Translations under genes and position numbers: made by a program
Part shown: one piece after another, positions 15,975 through 23,774 of the stretch
Layout: each line of letters opens with the position of its first letter
Numbering within the stretch: position 1 is the stretch's first letter
Notes under the pieces: model-generated
What the model was told of the DNA's origin: nothing
Databases searched by the model: none
Seen by the model: only the letters and a program-made list of their open reading frames with translations
Assembly: GCF_020404765.1 (NCBI RefSeq)
Contig: NZ_JAIVEM010000072.1
Span: 62,001 to 126,000 of the forward strand
From: Paenibacillus sp. BJ-4
GTDB lineage: Bacteria > Bacillota > Bacilli > Paenibacillales > Paenibacillaceae
DNA: 64,000 nt
Direction of reading: 5' to 3'

Positions 15975-16652
15975 TCATATAAGGCGGTTGAGTAATGTAG
16001 GAACTGGGCCAATGTTGTGTAGCAGTTCGTGCTGAAATGTAGCTGACCCAGGCACATTGAACTTTTTCCAGGTGGTGAGCAATACGTCGGTCATGCGCTC
16101 GATGAGAGTATTTTTTTCCTCATAAGGTGTATTTAGCAGCTTGGAAGCATCTTCAACACAGAAGGACACCGCTGCGGCAAGATAGCCGTGAATGGTCTGC
16201 TCCACATCATTTCCAAGGAGAAAGTTAATCCAGGTATGAACGGTAGCGAGTGTGCCAATTGCGCTGTATTGAATAAGTATGGCTTCAAGCTGGTCAAATT
16301 CAAGCCAAGGATACAGAGCTTTGGCAAGTTTGATCAGACGCTGACCAGACAGACGTGACTCTTTCGCGTGCTGTAGAGAGGAACGTTGGGTATGCAGCAT
16401 CTTATCAATAAGAGCGATACGCCAACCATCCTCCTGTTGAATGGCGACATATAGGCTTTTGATAGCCATGCCGTCAAGCGTTGTGAATTGAGGATACAAG
16501 TCGTTCCGCATATAATGTTCCAGGTCTTGCAGACAGGTCAAGCGCCCGTTACGGAATAGTTCCTCCAATCCGTAAGTACGGGTAAAGCCGCCGACGGGGA
16601 GGGAAGGGTCCAACAATAATGCGTAATTTAGTAAGCGATTGCCTTTATGCAG
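15975..16652 (-). CDS. ureF: Urease accessory protein UreF (orphan, CTG start)
   Basis: UreF with UreG and UreD/H loads nickel into urease. The sequence LLLDPSLPVGGFTRTYGLEE is the diagnostic UreF N-terminus, and the rest (ATLDGMA-like helices, AIGTLATVHTWINFLLGND, a C-terminal helix bundle) fits a full-length family member of 225 residues. The natural ATG-type start is missing: the only start with a good site is CTG at 16652, with AAGGAGG exactly 9 nt upstream and the residues NRLLNYALLL in frame behind it. TTG at 16616 or 16619 would cut into the conserved N-terminus and has no site. No other urease gene is in the window. Confidence 0.85.
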   Translation of the reverse strand: MHKGNRLLNYALLLDPSLPVGGFTRTYGLEELFRNGRLTCLQDLEHYMRNDLYPQFTTLDGMAIKSLYVAIQQEDGWRIALIDKMLHTQRSSLQHAKESRLSGQRLIKLAKALYPWLEFDQLEAILIQYSAIGTLATVHTWINFLLGNDVEQTIHGYLAAAVSFCVEDASKLLNTPYEEKNTLIERMTDVLLTTWKKFNVPGSATFQHELLHNIGPVPTLLNRLI

Positions 16653-16838
16653 GGTGGTTCGCCTCCTTGAGATGAGGATTATGTTATATTATTTAACCTT
16701 AAAATTAAGTTTATCACAATCAATTAAATAATTGTGTAATATATATTCACATTTATATTGCTAAAATGTCAAATTAAATATTTTTATAGCTCTTATATGT
16801 TATTTAATATTACATATAAAATAATTATTAAAGTTGGG

Positions 16839-16867
16839 TTTACAAATATAATATAAGGGAGTATAAT
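16839..16867 (+). promoter_or_regulatory. Promoter of the second tRNA-Leu
   Basis: TTTACA (16839-16844) and a perfect TATAAT (16862-16867) are separated by 17 bp. The surrounding 200 bp are very AT-rich, and the promoter lies 30 bp before the tRNA. Confidence 0.75.
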
Positions 16868-16896
16868 AAATCTGTTGCCTCAAAGCATTACGATTT

Positions 16897-16979
16897 GCGG
16901 TCGTGGTGGAATGGCAGACACGCTATCTTGAGGGGGTAGTGGGCGTACGCCCGTGGAGGTTCGAGTCCTCTCGACCGCA
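16897..16979 (+). tRNA. tRNA-Leu (GAG), second copy
   Basis: Identical to the copy at 13512 except for two bases in the variable arm, GTGGGCGTACGCCCG instead of GTGAGCGTACGCTCG. The two changes preserve base pairing in the arm. Confidence 0.95.
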
Positions 16980-17015
16980 TTATATGTAAGACATGATTAC
17001 AAATAGCAATAACCG

Positions 17016-17059
17016 AAAAAAGCATCCTGACACGTTTTACGTGAAGGGGTGCTTTTTTT
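17016..17059. terminator. Bidirectional terminator between tRNA-Leu and gpx
   Basis: AAAAAAGCATCC and GGGGTGCTTTTTTT enclose a stem with ACACG/CGTGA-type pairing. It serves the tRNA on the plus strand and gpx on the minus strand. Confidence 0.75.
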
Positions 17060-17073
17060 GGTTTGAACGAATC

Positions 17074-17559
17074 TTATTTATCCCGCAAGAGCTTTTTAAT
17101 ATCTTCTGCCAGCTTATCCGGAGCTGTTTGCGGTGCATAGCGCTTAAATACGTTACCTTCTCGTGTGATTAAAAATTTCGTGAAATTCCACTTGATCGCT
17201 TTGGAGCCTAATACACCTGGAGCAGTTTTGGTAAGGTAGTGAAATAAAGGGTGTGCCTGATCACCATTGACATCTGTCTTGGCGAACATCGGAAAGGTAA
17301 CTCCGTAGTTGATCTGACAAAACTCCGAAATCTCCTCACTGGAACCCGGCTCTTGTTTGGCAAATTGGTTGCTGGGAAATCCCAAAATTTCGAGCCCTTG
17401 CTCCTGATACTGGCTATACAGCTCCTGCAACGCCTTATATTGGGGAGTAAGCCCACATTTACTGGCCGTGTTAACGATGAGCAGAACTTTCCCTTCATAT
17501 ATGGATAACGGGATTTCTTTTCCTTGCAGGGTTTTGGCAGCATATTCATAAACGGTCAT
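17074..17559 (-). CDS. Glutathione peroxidase-family thiol peroxidase
   Basis: The 161-residue cytosolic peroxidase (BsaA-like) starts after AGGAGGGG. Catalytic Cys35 is in NTASKCGLTPQY, the Gln is in GFPSNQF, and the Trp in IKWNFTKFL; FPMFAKTDVNG is a further family signature. Low-GC Gram-positives use thioredoxin or bacillithiol rather than glutathione with such enzymes, so the substrate is a hydroperoxide with an unknown reductant. Its promoter carries an OhrR-like operator, which fits induction by organic peroxide. Monocistronic. Confidence 0.92.
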   Translation of the reverse strand: MTVYEYAAKTLQGKEIPLSIYEGKVLLIVNTASKCGLTPQYKALQELYSQYQEQGLEILGFPSNQFAKQEPGSSEEISEFCQINYGVTFPMFAKTDVNGDQAHPLFHYLTKTAPGVLGSKAIKWNFTKFLITREGNVFKRYAPQTAPDKLAEDIKKLLRDK

Positions 17560-17579
17560 GGTGCCCCTCCTAATTTGAT

Positions 17580-17613
17580 ATTCTAAAATTAAATTGTAGA
17601 CAATTCAATAGAG
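17580..17613 (-). promoter_or_regulatory. gpx promoter with an OhrR-like operator
   Basis: On the minus strand TTGAAT (17608-17603) and TAGAAT (17585-17580) are 17 bp apart. Bases 17584-17613 match 24 of 30 positions of the B. subtilis ohrA operator as I remember it, and the core AATTGT-AG-ACAATT (17592-17605) is a perfect dyad inside the promoter. Confidence 0.6.
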
Positions 17614-17950
17614 AGATGCAAGTCGCAATAGATGTAACGTGCGTTTTGTTATTGTAAAATCGCATTTTGTTCAAAAGGGCAAATCGCGCTGCAAATAGAG
17701 CGAATTGCAGTGTTTCTCATCGTAAAAGCAGGCTCAATCGGCGTTTATCTGGTATACATAGCACATTTACTTTTGCTTTTACAATAAAAGGACAAAACTC
17801 GTCCCATTACGCCAATATTGACATGCCTTTCATTTTCAAAAAGGGATGAAAAACAGAGATTCAAGGAGATGGGAGAAGCATAGTCATGTTGTAAGCGTTA
17901 TTATTAATCTTTTGTGCTCCAAAGAACGATTTATAACCCCACAGGTGAGC
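17614..17950. other. Intergenic region between gpx and the kdp leader
   Basis: About 340 bp of AT-rich sequence. Short ORFs exist but none has a convincing ribosome binding site or recognisable product. AAATCGC/GCGAATT-like repeats occur near 17655-17720 without a clear structure. Confidence 0.4.
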
Positions 17951-17980
17951 TTTACAGTGTTCCTTGTGCGGGTGTATGAT
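17951..17980 (+). promoter_or_regulatory. Probable promoter of the riboswitch-kdp transcript
   Basis: TTTACA (17951-17956) and TATGAT (17975-17980) with an 18-bp spacer lie about 45 bp before the riboswitch aptamer. Confidence 0.5.
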
Positions 17981-18027
17981 TCAAGACGTAATTTCAAATT
18001 AACAAGAATGAAGCAGCAACGAATTAT

Positions 18028-18194
18028 CTAAGCGCTGAATTTTGCAAATGCAAAAGCGGGGGAACCAATCGGGATTAATACGGCTTTGGAAGCCGTGGTC
18101 TCACGGGGTGAATTTTCTGGCCAAGTGCCGGAAATAGGGCGACTCTCACGTCCAAATCCGACAGCTAACCTCGTAAGCGTACAGGGAGAGGCAA
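18028..18194 (+). ncRNA. ydaO/yuaA-type c-di-AMP riboswitch
   Basis: The conserved blocks of this aptamer appear in order: AAAGCGGGGGAACCAAT (18052-18068), ACGGGGTGAATTTT (about 18104), GGCGACTCTCACGTCCAAATC, CGACAGCTAACCTCGTAAGC and GGGAGAGGC. The class senses cyclic di-AMP and switches off potassium-uptake genes when c-di-AMP (hence potassium) is high. The same arrangement before kdp is established in Bacillus thuringiensis. It is followed by an intrinsic terminator and then by the 18311 gene and kdp genes. Confidence 0.93.
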
Positions 18195-18238
18195 CAAACC
18201 GCCGTGTGCAGCCATGGTTTATTTTATCATGGATATGT

Positions 18239-18279
18239 AAGAAGCCGGAGGAAAGCCTTTTTCCTTTGGCTTCTTTTTG
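18239..18279 (+). terminator. Riboswitch expression-platform terminator
   Basis: AGAAGCC-GGAAA and TTTCC-GGCTTCT pair, followed by TTTTTG. It lies between the aptamer and the first gene, as expected for transcriptional control by c-di-AMP. Confidence 0.75.
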
Positions 18280-18310
18280 TTGTCTTTTTATACCGGGAGA
18301 GGAGCTACTG

Positions 18311-18706
18311 ATGGAAGGTCGGTTAATTATTGTCACTGCACCGAATGAAGCGGGCAGAAGTTTTGTGAAGTTGCTCATGTTCAAAAAACTGGCGTTTGCG
18401 GTACTCACCAATAGCGCTCAGGAGGAACGACAACTCAAAAAAATGGGTGTGGAGCACATTGTGCGCATCAATACGATGCAAGCGGGAAAATGGAATTTTC
18501 CCAAAAAAGAAATTGGTAGCGTGTATTTGTTCGAAAACAGCTTGAATCTGACTTGCCGTTTCCTGCAAATATGTCGGCCACTGACATCAGATTTGATCTA
18601 TGTCATCACGCACGGCTGTAATCCACAAGGAATTTATCGGGGATTGGGAGCGGATCATGTGATCTACACATTGAACGGAGAGGTGGGTTTTCTGTTGAAC
18701 GGATAA
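18311..18706 (+). CDS. Unknown protein encoded between the c-di-AMP riboswitch and kdp
   Basis: The 131-residue soluble protein starts at ATG 18311 behind GGGAGAGGAG; a longer frame from 18086 would run through the riboswitch and is rejected. It begins like a Rossmann or NAD(P)-binding fold (GRLIIVTAPNEAGRSFVKLL), then KLAFAVLTNSAQEERQLKKMG and a later YVITHGCNP. It has no RCK, USP or enzyme motif I can name. As the first gene after a c-di-AMP riboswitch and before kdpF, a role in potassium homeostasis is likely, but the function is unknown. Confidence 0.75.
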   Translation: MEGRLIIVTAPNEAGRSFVKLLMFKKLAFAVLTNSAQEERQLKKMGVEHIVRINTMQAGKWNFPKKEIGSVYLFENSLNLTCRFLQICRPLTSDLIYVITHGCNPQGIYRGLGADHVIYTLNGEVGFLLNG

Positions 18707-18793
18707 GCGCTTATAACGTAGTTGTTTTATGATTTCTGCTTTTATGATGGAGTAAAAATGACGATCTGAGGACCGATACGGGAGGGCTTGAAC

Positions 18794-18901
18794 ATGATGG
18801 ATATATACATGCTGCTCGTGCTGGCTGTGAGTTACGGAGCGATACTGCTATTTGTACGCTGGTGTGATGCGCAGACCTCTAAAGGAGGGCGAAAAGGATG
18901 A
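18794..18901 (+). CDS. 35-residue membrane peptide preceding kdpF
   Basis: The mini-gene reads MMDIYMLLVLAVSYGAILLF followed by VRWCDAQTSKGGRKG and starts after GGAGGG. It is one transmembrane helix with a Cys-Asp and basic tail. Its TGA overlaps the kdpF ATG (ATGA), so it is translationally coupled to kdpF. Small peptides of this kind before kdpF are seen in some other kdp operons; an accessory role with KdpFABC is inferred only from coupling. Confidence 0.7.
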   Translation: MMDIYMLLVLAVSYGAILLFVRWCDAQTSKGGRKG

Positions 18902-18975
18902 TTGTTGTGCTTGCGCTCACAGCTATGGTGTTGGTGTATTTAATCTACGCGCTCCTGAACCCTGAAAAGTTCTAA
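18898..18975 (+). CDS. kdpF: Potassium-transporting ATPase subunit KdpF
   Basis: The 25-residue peptide MIVVLALTAMVLVYLIYALL then NPEKF is a single hydrophobic helix with the characteristic ending LxxPEKF. KdpF stabilises the KdpABC complex in the membrane. The Shine-Dalgarno AAAGGAGGG lies in the preceding mini-gene. It is the first structural kdp gene, 148 bp before kdpA. Confidence 0.93.
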   Translation: MIVVLALTAMVLVYLIYALLNPEKF

Positions 18976-19123
18976 TCAGCTATAAGAGGATGCGGACAGG
19001 AACAGCAGATCATGGATCAGATATCACAGGTTGCGGGTTTGGCGCAAACGTGTGCACTCGATTGGTGGTCTGAGTCAGGTCTGTTGTTCCACACGCAGGA
19101 GCATTTTGAAGGAGGAATAGAGG

Positions 19124-20800
19124 ATGGAGCTGCTGCAAATTGGAATTGTGATTGTCATATTGCTGCTCTTGGTAAAGCCAGTGGGCACTTATATGTATCA
19201 TGTATTCTCGAATGAACCGAATCGAACGGATCGGATGTTTGGCAGAACAGAAAAGCTAATTTATAAGATTGTGGGCTTGAAAAAGCTGGGGAGTATGCGC
19301 TGGACTACGTATGTTATGAGCTTTCTTGCTACCAATGTCGTGCTAGTAATCATCAGCTATGTGCTGTTGCGTTTGCAAGGAATGCTTCCCGGTAATCCGG
19401 CTGGAAACGGCAATATGGAAGCGTCATTGGCTTTTAACACGGTGATTAGCTTTATGACCAATACGAATCTCCAGCATTATAGTGGAGAAAGCGGACTTAC
19501 GTATCTGACACAGATGGCGTTTGTCACGATGATGATGTTCACTTCGGCGGCTTCTGGATTTGCTGTTGCTGCGGCTTTTATGAGAGGATTGACGCGGCGC
19601 GGTGAAGGAATGGGCAATTTTTTTCAAGATTTTATCAAGGCGATTATCCGGATTTTCCTGCCGCTGGCCTTTGTGCTTACGCTGGTGCTGGTTGGATTGA
19701 AAGTACCGCAGACGCTACAGCCTACGGTGGATGTTACGACGCTGAGCGGAACACAGCAGCAGATTGCTTTGGGGCCGATTGCTTCCTTGGAGTCCATCAA
19801 GCATTTGGGTACGAATGGGGGCGGTTATGCGGGAGCCAACTCTGCTCATCCTTTTGAGAATCCAAGTCCCTGGACGAACGTGCTTGAAATTTTGGCTATG
19901 TGGGTGATGCCAGCTTCGCTGCCGTATACCTTTGGATTGTTTGCCCGTAATCGCAAGCAGGGCTGGATTATTTTTAGCTCGATGATGGTATTGTTCCTCA
20001 TTTTCCTATCCATTACGTACGTGTCTGAGAAGACGGGGAATCCCCTGATACAGGCGCTGGGTGTAGATGCTTCTCAGGGAAGCATGGAAGGGAAAGAGGT
20101 TCGCTTCGGCATTGGACAATCGGCATTATTCACTGCGGTGACGACAGCGGCAACGACAGGCTCGGTCAATAATATGCATGACACTCTGACCCCGCTGGGT
20201 GGTATGGCTGCTTTGGGTGAAATGATGCTAAACGTTATTTTCGGCGGCAAGGGTGTCGGGCTGATGAATATGCTGATGTACGCGATTCTCGGTGTGTTCA
20301 TATGCGGACTGATGGTCGGAAGAACCCCGGAGTTTATGGGTAGGAAAATTGAAGGCAAGGAAATGAAGCTGATCGCGATTGCCATTTTGGTACATCCGTT
20401 TCTCATTCTGGCGCCGACTGCGCTCGCTTTTATGAGTCATTGGGGATATGATGCGGTCACAAACCCCGGATATCACGGGTTGACTCAGGTACTTTATGAA
20501 TATGCGTCATCTGCGGCAAATAACGGTTCGGGATTTGAGGGTCTTGCAGATAACAACGTGTTCTGGAACATGACGACGGGTATAGTGATGTTCTTTGGAC
20601 GATATGTATCAATGGTTGCACTGTTGGCTGTTGCGGCTTCGTTGAATGCCAAAGCGCCGACTCCGGTGACGACAGGCACACTGCGCACGGACAACAAGCT
20701 GTTTGGGGCTATCCTGATCGGAGTTGTCCTGTTGATTGGTGCGTTGACCTTTTTGCCAGTCATCGTATTGGGGCCTGTTGCTGAATTTTTGACCATGTGA
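19124..20800 (+). CDS. kdpA: Potassium-transporting ATPase subunit KdpA
   Basis: The 558-residue channel-like subunit that selects K+ starts after GAAGGAGGAATAGAGG. It has about ten membrane helices and the four pore-loop signatures of the family, including NTNLQHYSGE, GTNGGGYAGANSAHPFENP and ATTGSVNNMHDTLTPLGG. Length is normal. Operon order kdpF-A-B-C is canonical. No kdpDE two-component genes follow, so control is presumably by the upstream riboswitch. Confidence 0.97.
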   Translation: MELLQIGIVIVILLLLVKPVGTYMYHVFSNEPNRTDRMFGRTEKLIYKIVGLKKLGSMRWTTYVMSFLATNVVLVIISYVLLRLQGMLPGNPAGNGNMEASLAFNTVISFMTNTNLQHYSGESGLTYLTQMAFVTMMMFTSAASGFAVAAAFMRGLTRRGEGMGNFFQDFIKAIIRIFLPLAFVLTLVLVGLKVPQTLQPTVDVTTLSGTQQQIALGPIASLESIKHLGTNGGGYAGANSAHPFENPSPWTNVLEILAMWVMPASLPYTFGLFARNRKQGWIIFSSMMVLFLIFLSITYVSEKTGNPLIQALGVDASQGSMEGKEVRFGIGQSALFTAVTTAATTGSVNNMHDTLTPLGGMAALGEMMLNVIFGGKGVGLMNMLMYAILGVFICGLMVGRTPEFMGRKIEGKEMKLIAIAILVHPFLILAPTALAFMSHWGYDAVTNPGYHGLTQVLYEYASSAANNGSGFEGLADNNVFWNMTTGIVMFFGRYVSMVALLAVAASLNAKAPTPVTTGTLRTDNKLFGAILIGVVLLIGALTFLPVIVLGPVAEFLTM

Positions 20801-20853
20801 TGAAGAATAAGCATGAAGAAGAAAATGAGAATGGATGAACGGGGTGCTTGATC

Positions 20854-22884
20854 ATGAAGGAACAACGTAAACGCATGCTGGATAAAAGCATCTTGAAGCA
20901 TGCGATCAAGGATAGCTTTATGAAATTAAATCCGATGATCATGATGAAAAATCCTGTCATGTTCGTCGTGGAGATCGGTACACTGGTCGTGCTGCTCATG
21001 CTGCTGTTTCCCGGTTATTTTGGAACTGGCAACGAAATGGGCTTTAATCTAGCGGTTTTTATTATCCTGCTGTTCACGTTGCTTTTTGCCAACTTTGCCG
21101 AAGCGCTTGCGGAGGGGCGGGGCAAGGCGCAAGCGGCCTCTTTGAAAAAATCCAAGCAGGATACACAAGCCAACAAGCTTATCGGGGACGAGATTCAGGT
21201 GGTCAGCTCGACTGAACTTCGCAAAGGTGACATTGTGATGGTGTCCCAGGGCGAGATGATTCCGAGTGATGGTGAGGTTATTGAAGGTCTTGCCTCAGTG
21301 GATGAATCCGCGATTACGGGAGAATCGGCTCCGGTAATCAAGGAATCGGGCGGTGATTTTTGCTCGGTAACGGGCGGGACGCGGGTAGTGAGTGACCGTA
21401 TTAAAGTTCGGATTACAACAGAGCCAGGCGAAACGTTTATTGATAAAATGATTTCGCTCGTGGAAGGGGCGCAGCGGCAAAAAACTCCGAATGAAATTGC
21501 GCTGAACACGCTGTTGATCAGCTTAACGATTATTTTTTTGATCGTGGTAGTCACGCTGGCTCCGATTGCCCGTCATTTTAACATCGATTTGCCTGTACCA
21601 GTCTTGATTTCGTTGCTGGTTTGTCTGATTCCGACCACGATTGGAGGGCTTTTGTCAGCTATTGGGATTGCCGGTATGGACCGGGTCACCCAGTTTAACG
21701 TGCTGGCGATGTCAGGCAAGGCGGTAGAGGCATCCGGGGACATCAACACGATGATTCTCGACAAAACGGGTACCATCACCTTCGGGAACCGGATGGCGAG
21801 TGAATTCGTGTCTGTAGGGGGCGTAGAGAAGGCAGAGCTAGTGAAGTGGGCAGCGATGAGCTCTATGAAGGATGAGACGCCCGAGGGACGCTCGGTGCTG
21901 GAATTGATGCGCAAGCAGGAGTACACGCTGGATGAATCTTTGGCGGCAGGCGGAGCCTTTATCGAGTTCAAGGCGGAAACCCGGATGAGTGGTCTGGATC
22001 TGGCCGACGGACGAAAGGTGCGCAAGGGTGCGGTGGACTCTGTCCGGCAGTGGATCGTATCGCAAAACGGCAGCGTTCCAGCCGATCTGGAGGAAAAAGC
22101 GAATCAGGTGGCCTCTGAAGGAGGTACACCGCTGGCAGTCGCGTTGGATGATCAGATATACGGCATTATTTATTTGAAGGATACGGTGAAGCCGGGCATG
22201 AAGGAGCGGTTCGATCAGCTCCGGGAAATGGGTATTCGTACGATTATGTGTACCGGGGATAACCCGCTGACTGCCGCTACCATTGCGCGTGAAGCAGGTG
22301 TGGACGATTTTGTAGCCGAAAGCAAGCCGGAGGATAAAATCGCGGTGATTCGCCGTGAGCAGGAACAGGGCAAGCTGGTGGCTATGACCGGAGACGGTAC
22401 CAATGATGCTCCTGCGCTGGCGCAGGCGGATGTCGGTCTTGCCATGAACAGCGGCACGGTCGCGGCCAAGGAAGCCGCCAATATGGTGGATCTGGATTCC
22501 GATCCGTCCAAAATTATTGAGGTGGTCGCGATCGGCAAGCAACTGCTCATGACACGCGGCGCTTTGACAACGTTTAGTATCGCGAACGATGTTGCCAAAT
22601 ATTTTGCCATTATCCCGGCGATGTTCATGCTGGCCATTCCACAAATGGGCGCCCTGAACGTCATGGGGCTTGGCTCTCCGCTGTCCGCTATTTTGTCAGC
22701 GCTGATCTTTAACGCGGTTATTATTCCGCTCCTGATTCCGCTGGCCATGAAGGGCGTAAAGTATAAGCCGATGAGCTCGGACCGACTACTCGGGCGAAAT
22801 TTGCTGATTTATGGTTTGGGTGGTATGGTGGTACCGTTTGTCGGCATTAAGGCGATTGATTTGCTGGTGCATTTATGGATTTAA
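20854..22884 (+). CDS. kdpB: Potassium-transporting ATPase subunit KdpB (P-type ATPase)
   Basis: The 676-residue P-type ATPase uses ATP to drive K+ uptake with KdpA. Phosphorylation motif DKTGT ([12 protein letters not shown]) is near residue 306, TGES ([13 protein letters not shown]) is in the actuator domain, and [16 protein letters not shown] is the hinge motif. The start is taken as ATG 20854 because GGGG lies 9 bases before it; TTG at 20848 is also in frame. KdpB lies 53 bp after kdpA. Confidence 0.97.
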   Translation: MKEQRKRMLDKSILKHAIKDSFMKLNPMIMMKNPVMFVVEIGTLVVLLMLLFPGYFGTGNEMGFNLAVFIILLFTLLFANFAEALAEGRGKAQAASLKKSKQDTQANKLIGDEIQVVSSTELRKGDIVMVSQGEMIPSDGEVIEGLASVDESAITGESAPVIKESGGDFCSVTGGTRVVSDRIKVRITTEPGETFIDKMISLVEGAQRQKTPNEIALNTLLISLTIIFLIVVVTLAPIARHFNIDLPVPVLISLLVCLIPTTIGGLLSAIGIAGMDRVTQFNVLAMSGKAVEASGDINTMILDKTGTITFGNRMASEFVSVGGVEKAELVKWAAMSSMKDETPEGRSVLELMRKQEYTLDESLAAGGAFIEFKAETRMSGLDLADGRKVRKGAVDSVRQWIVSQNGSVPADLEEKANQVASEGGTPLAVALDDQIYGIIYLKDTVKPGMKERFDQLREMGIRTIMCTGDNPLTAATIAREAGVDDFVAESKPEDKIAVIRREQEQGKLVAMTGDGTNDAPALAQADVGLAMNSGTVAAKEAANMVDLDSDPSKIIEVVAIGKQLLMTRGALTTFSIANDVAKYFAIIPAMFMLAIPQMGALNVMGLGSPLSAILSALIFNAVIIPLLIPLAMKGVKYKPMSSDRLLGRNLLIYGLGGMVVPFVGIKAIDLLVHLWI

Positions 22885-22940
22885 AGCAGCCTGTAAAAGG
22901 ATGCATTTCAGATACAATGGAAGCGGAAAGGGTGAGCAAC

Positions 22941-23669
22941 ATGAGTGGGTTTTATCGGATGATGTCTGGTCGTAGATTTGCTGCACACGAAAAAGCCGAG
23001 TCTGCCGGACAAGGTAGTAGCAACCGTACAGAGACAGGCGCTATGTCAGAGGGGCAGCCGGAGAGACAGGAGATGCGAGGAAGTACAGTCGTTGGAGTCG
23101 CTTTGCGAACCTCGGTGCTGATGATCCTCTTATGCGGCTTGGCATACCCGCTAGTCAGTACAGGAGTGGCGCAGGTATTGTTTCCGCAGCAAGCAAACGG
23201 CAGCATGCTACAGAATGCGGAGGGACGGGTAGTCGGCTCTGAACTGATCGGGCAATCCTTTGCCAATCCGGCCTTTTTCCAAGGTCGGGTATCGAGCATT
23301 GATTATAACGGGGCTGGTTCAGGCTCAAATAACTACGCACCGTCGAATCCGGCCTTGATACAGCGAGTCCAGGATTCCATTGCCGCTTGGCAGAAACAAA
23401 ATCCAGATGTGCCGATTAGTCAGGTTCCGGTGGACCTGATTACGAACTCCGGTTCAGGCCTGGACCCGCACATCTCGCCACAGGCGGCACAGGTGCAAAT
23501 TCCGCGCATTAGCGGCTTGACGGGAATCGCGCAGGATCAGCTGAAAGTACTGGTACAGAAGCAAACAGAAGGCCGTAGTGCCGGAGTGTTCGGAGAGCCG
23601 CGTGTGAACGTGCTCAAGCTGAACCTCGCACTTGAAGCGCAAATGAAGGTAGAGTCTGTAAAGCCATAG
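22941..23669 (+). CDS. kdpC: Potassium-transporting ATPase subunit KdpC
   Basis: The protein has 242 residues from ATG at 22941 behind AAGGGTGAG. The family core is a single membrane helix (RTSVLMILLCGLAYPLVSTG) followed by FPQQANGS, GSELIGQSF, FQGRVSSIDYN and LDPHISPQAAQVQIPRIS. KdpC is usually about 190-200 residues, so this start gives a hydrophilic N-terminal extension of about 45 residues (Ser/Glu/Gly rich). An in-frame ATG at 23073 would give the standard length and cannot be excluded. KdpC promotes KdpB function. Confidence 0.92.
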   Translation: MSGFYRMMSGRRFAAHEKAESAGQGSSNRTETGAMSEGQPERQEMRGSTVVGVALRTSVLMILLCGLAYPLVSTGVAQVLFPQQANGSMLQNAEGRVVGSELIGQSFANPAFFQGRVSSIDYNGAGSGSNNYAPSNPALIQRVQDSIAAWQKQNPDVPISQVPVDLITNSGSGLDPHISPQAAQVQIPRISGLTGIAQDQLKVLVQKQTEGRSAGVFGEPRVNVLKLNLALEAQMKVESVKP

Positions 23670-23676
23670 ATGGATC

Positions 23677-23721
23677 AAAAAAAGGTATTCCCGAGCGATA
23701 AGCTTGAGGGATACCTTTTTT
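23677..23721 (+). terminator. Terminator of the kdp operon
   Basis: AAAAAAAGGTAT-CC and GG-ATACCTTTTTT form a symmetrical stem with a T-run. Confidence 0.8.
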
Positions 23722-23774
23722 ATGAGATTGGGATGCTCTGGGATGGATAAAGCTGCAAGGAAGTGCTTTATTCC

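Noticed and set aside
15901-15978. 25-codon ORF starting in the ureF stop codon
   Set aside because: ATG overlaps the ureF TGA but there is no ribosome binding site, the composition is Pro/Ser-rich, and no ureG-like residues are present.
18086-18310. Extension of the riboswitch-proximal ORF upstream of 18311
   Set aside because: This segment is the c-di-AMP aptamer and terminator; the ATG at 18311 has a proper site.
19012-19215. 67-codon ORF overlapping kdpA
   Set aside because: It overlaps the kdpA start in another frame and has no supporting site or product; KdpA is certain.
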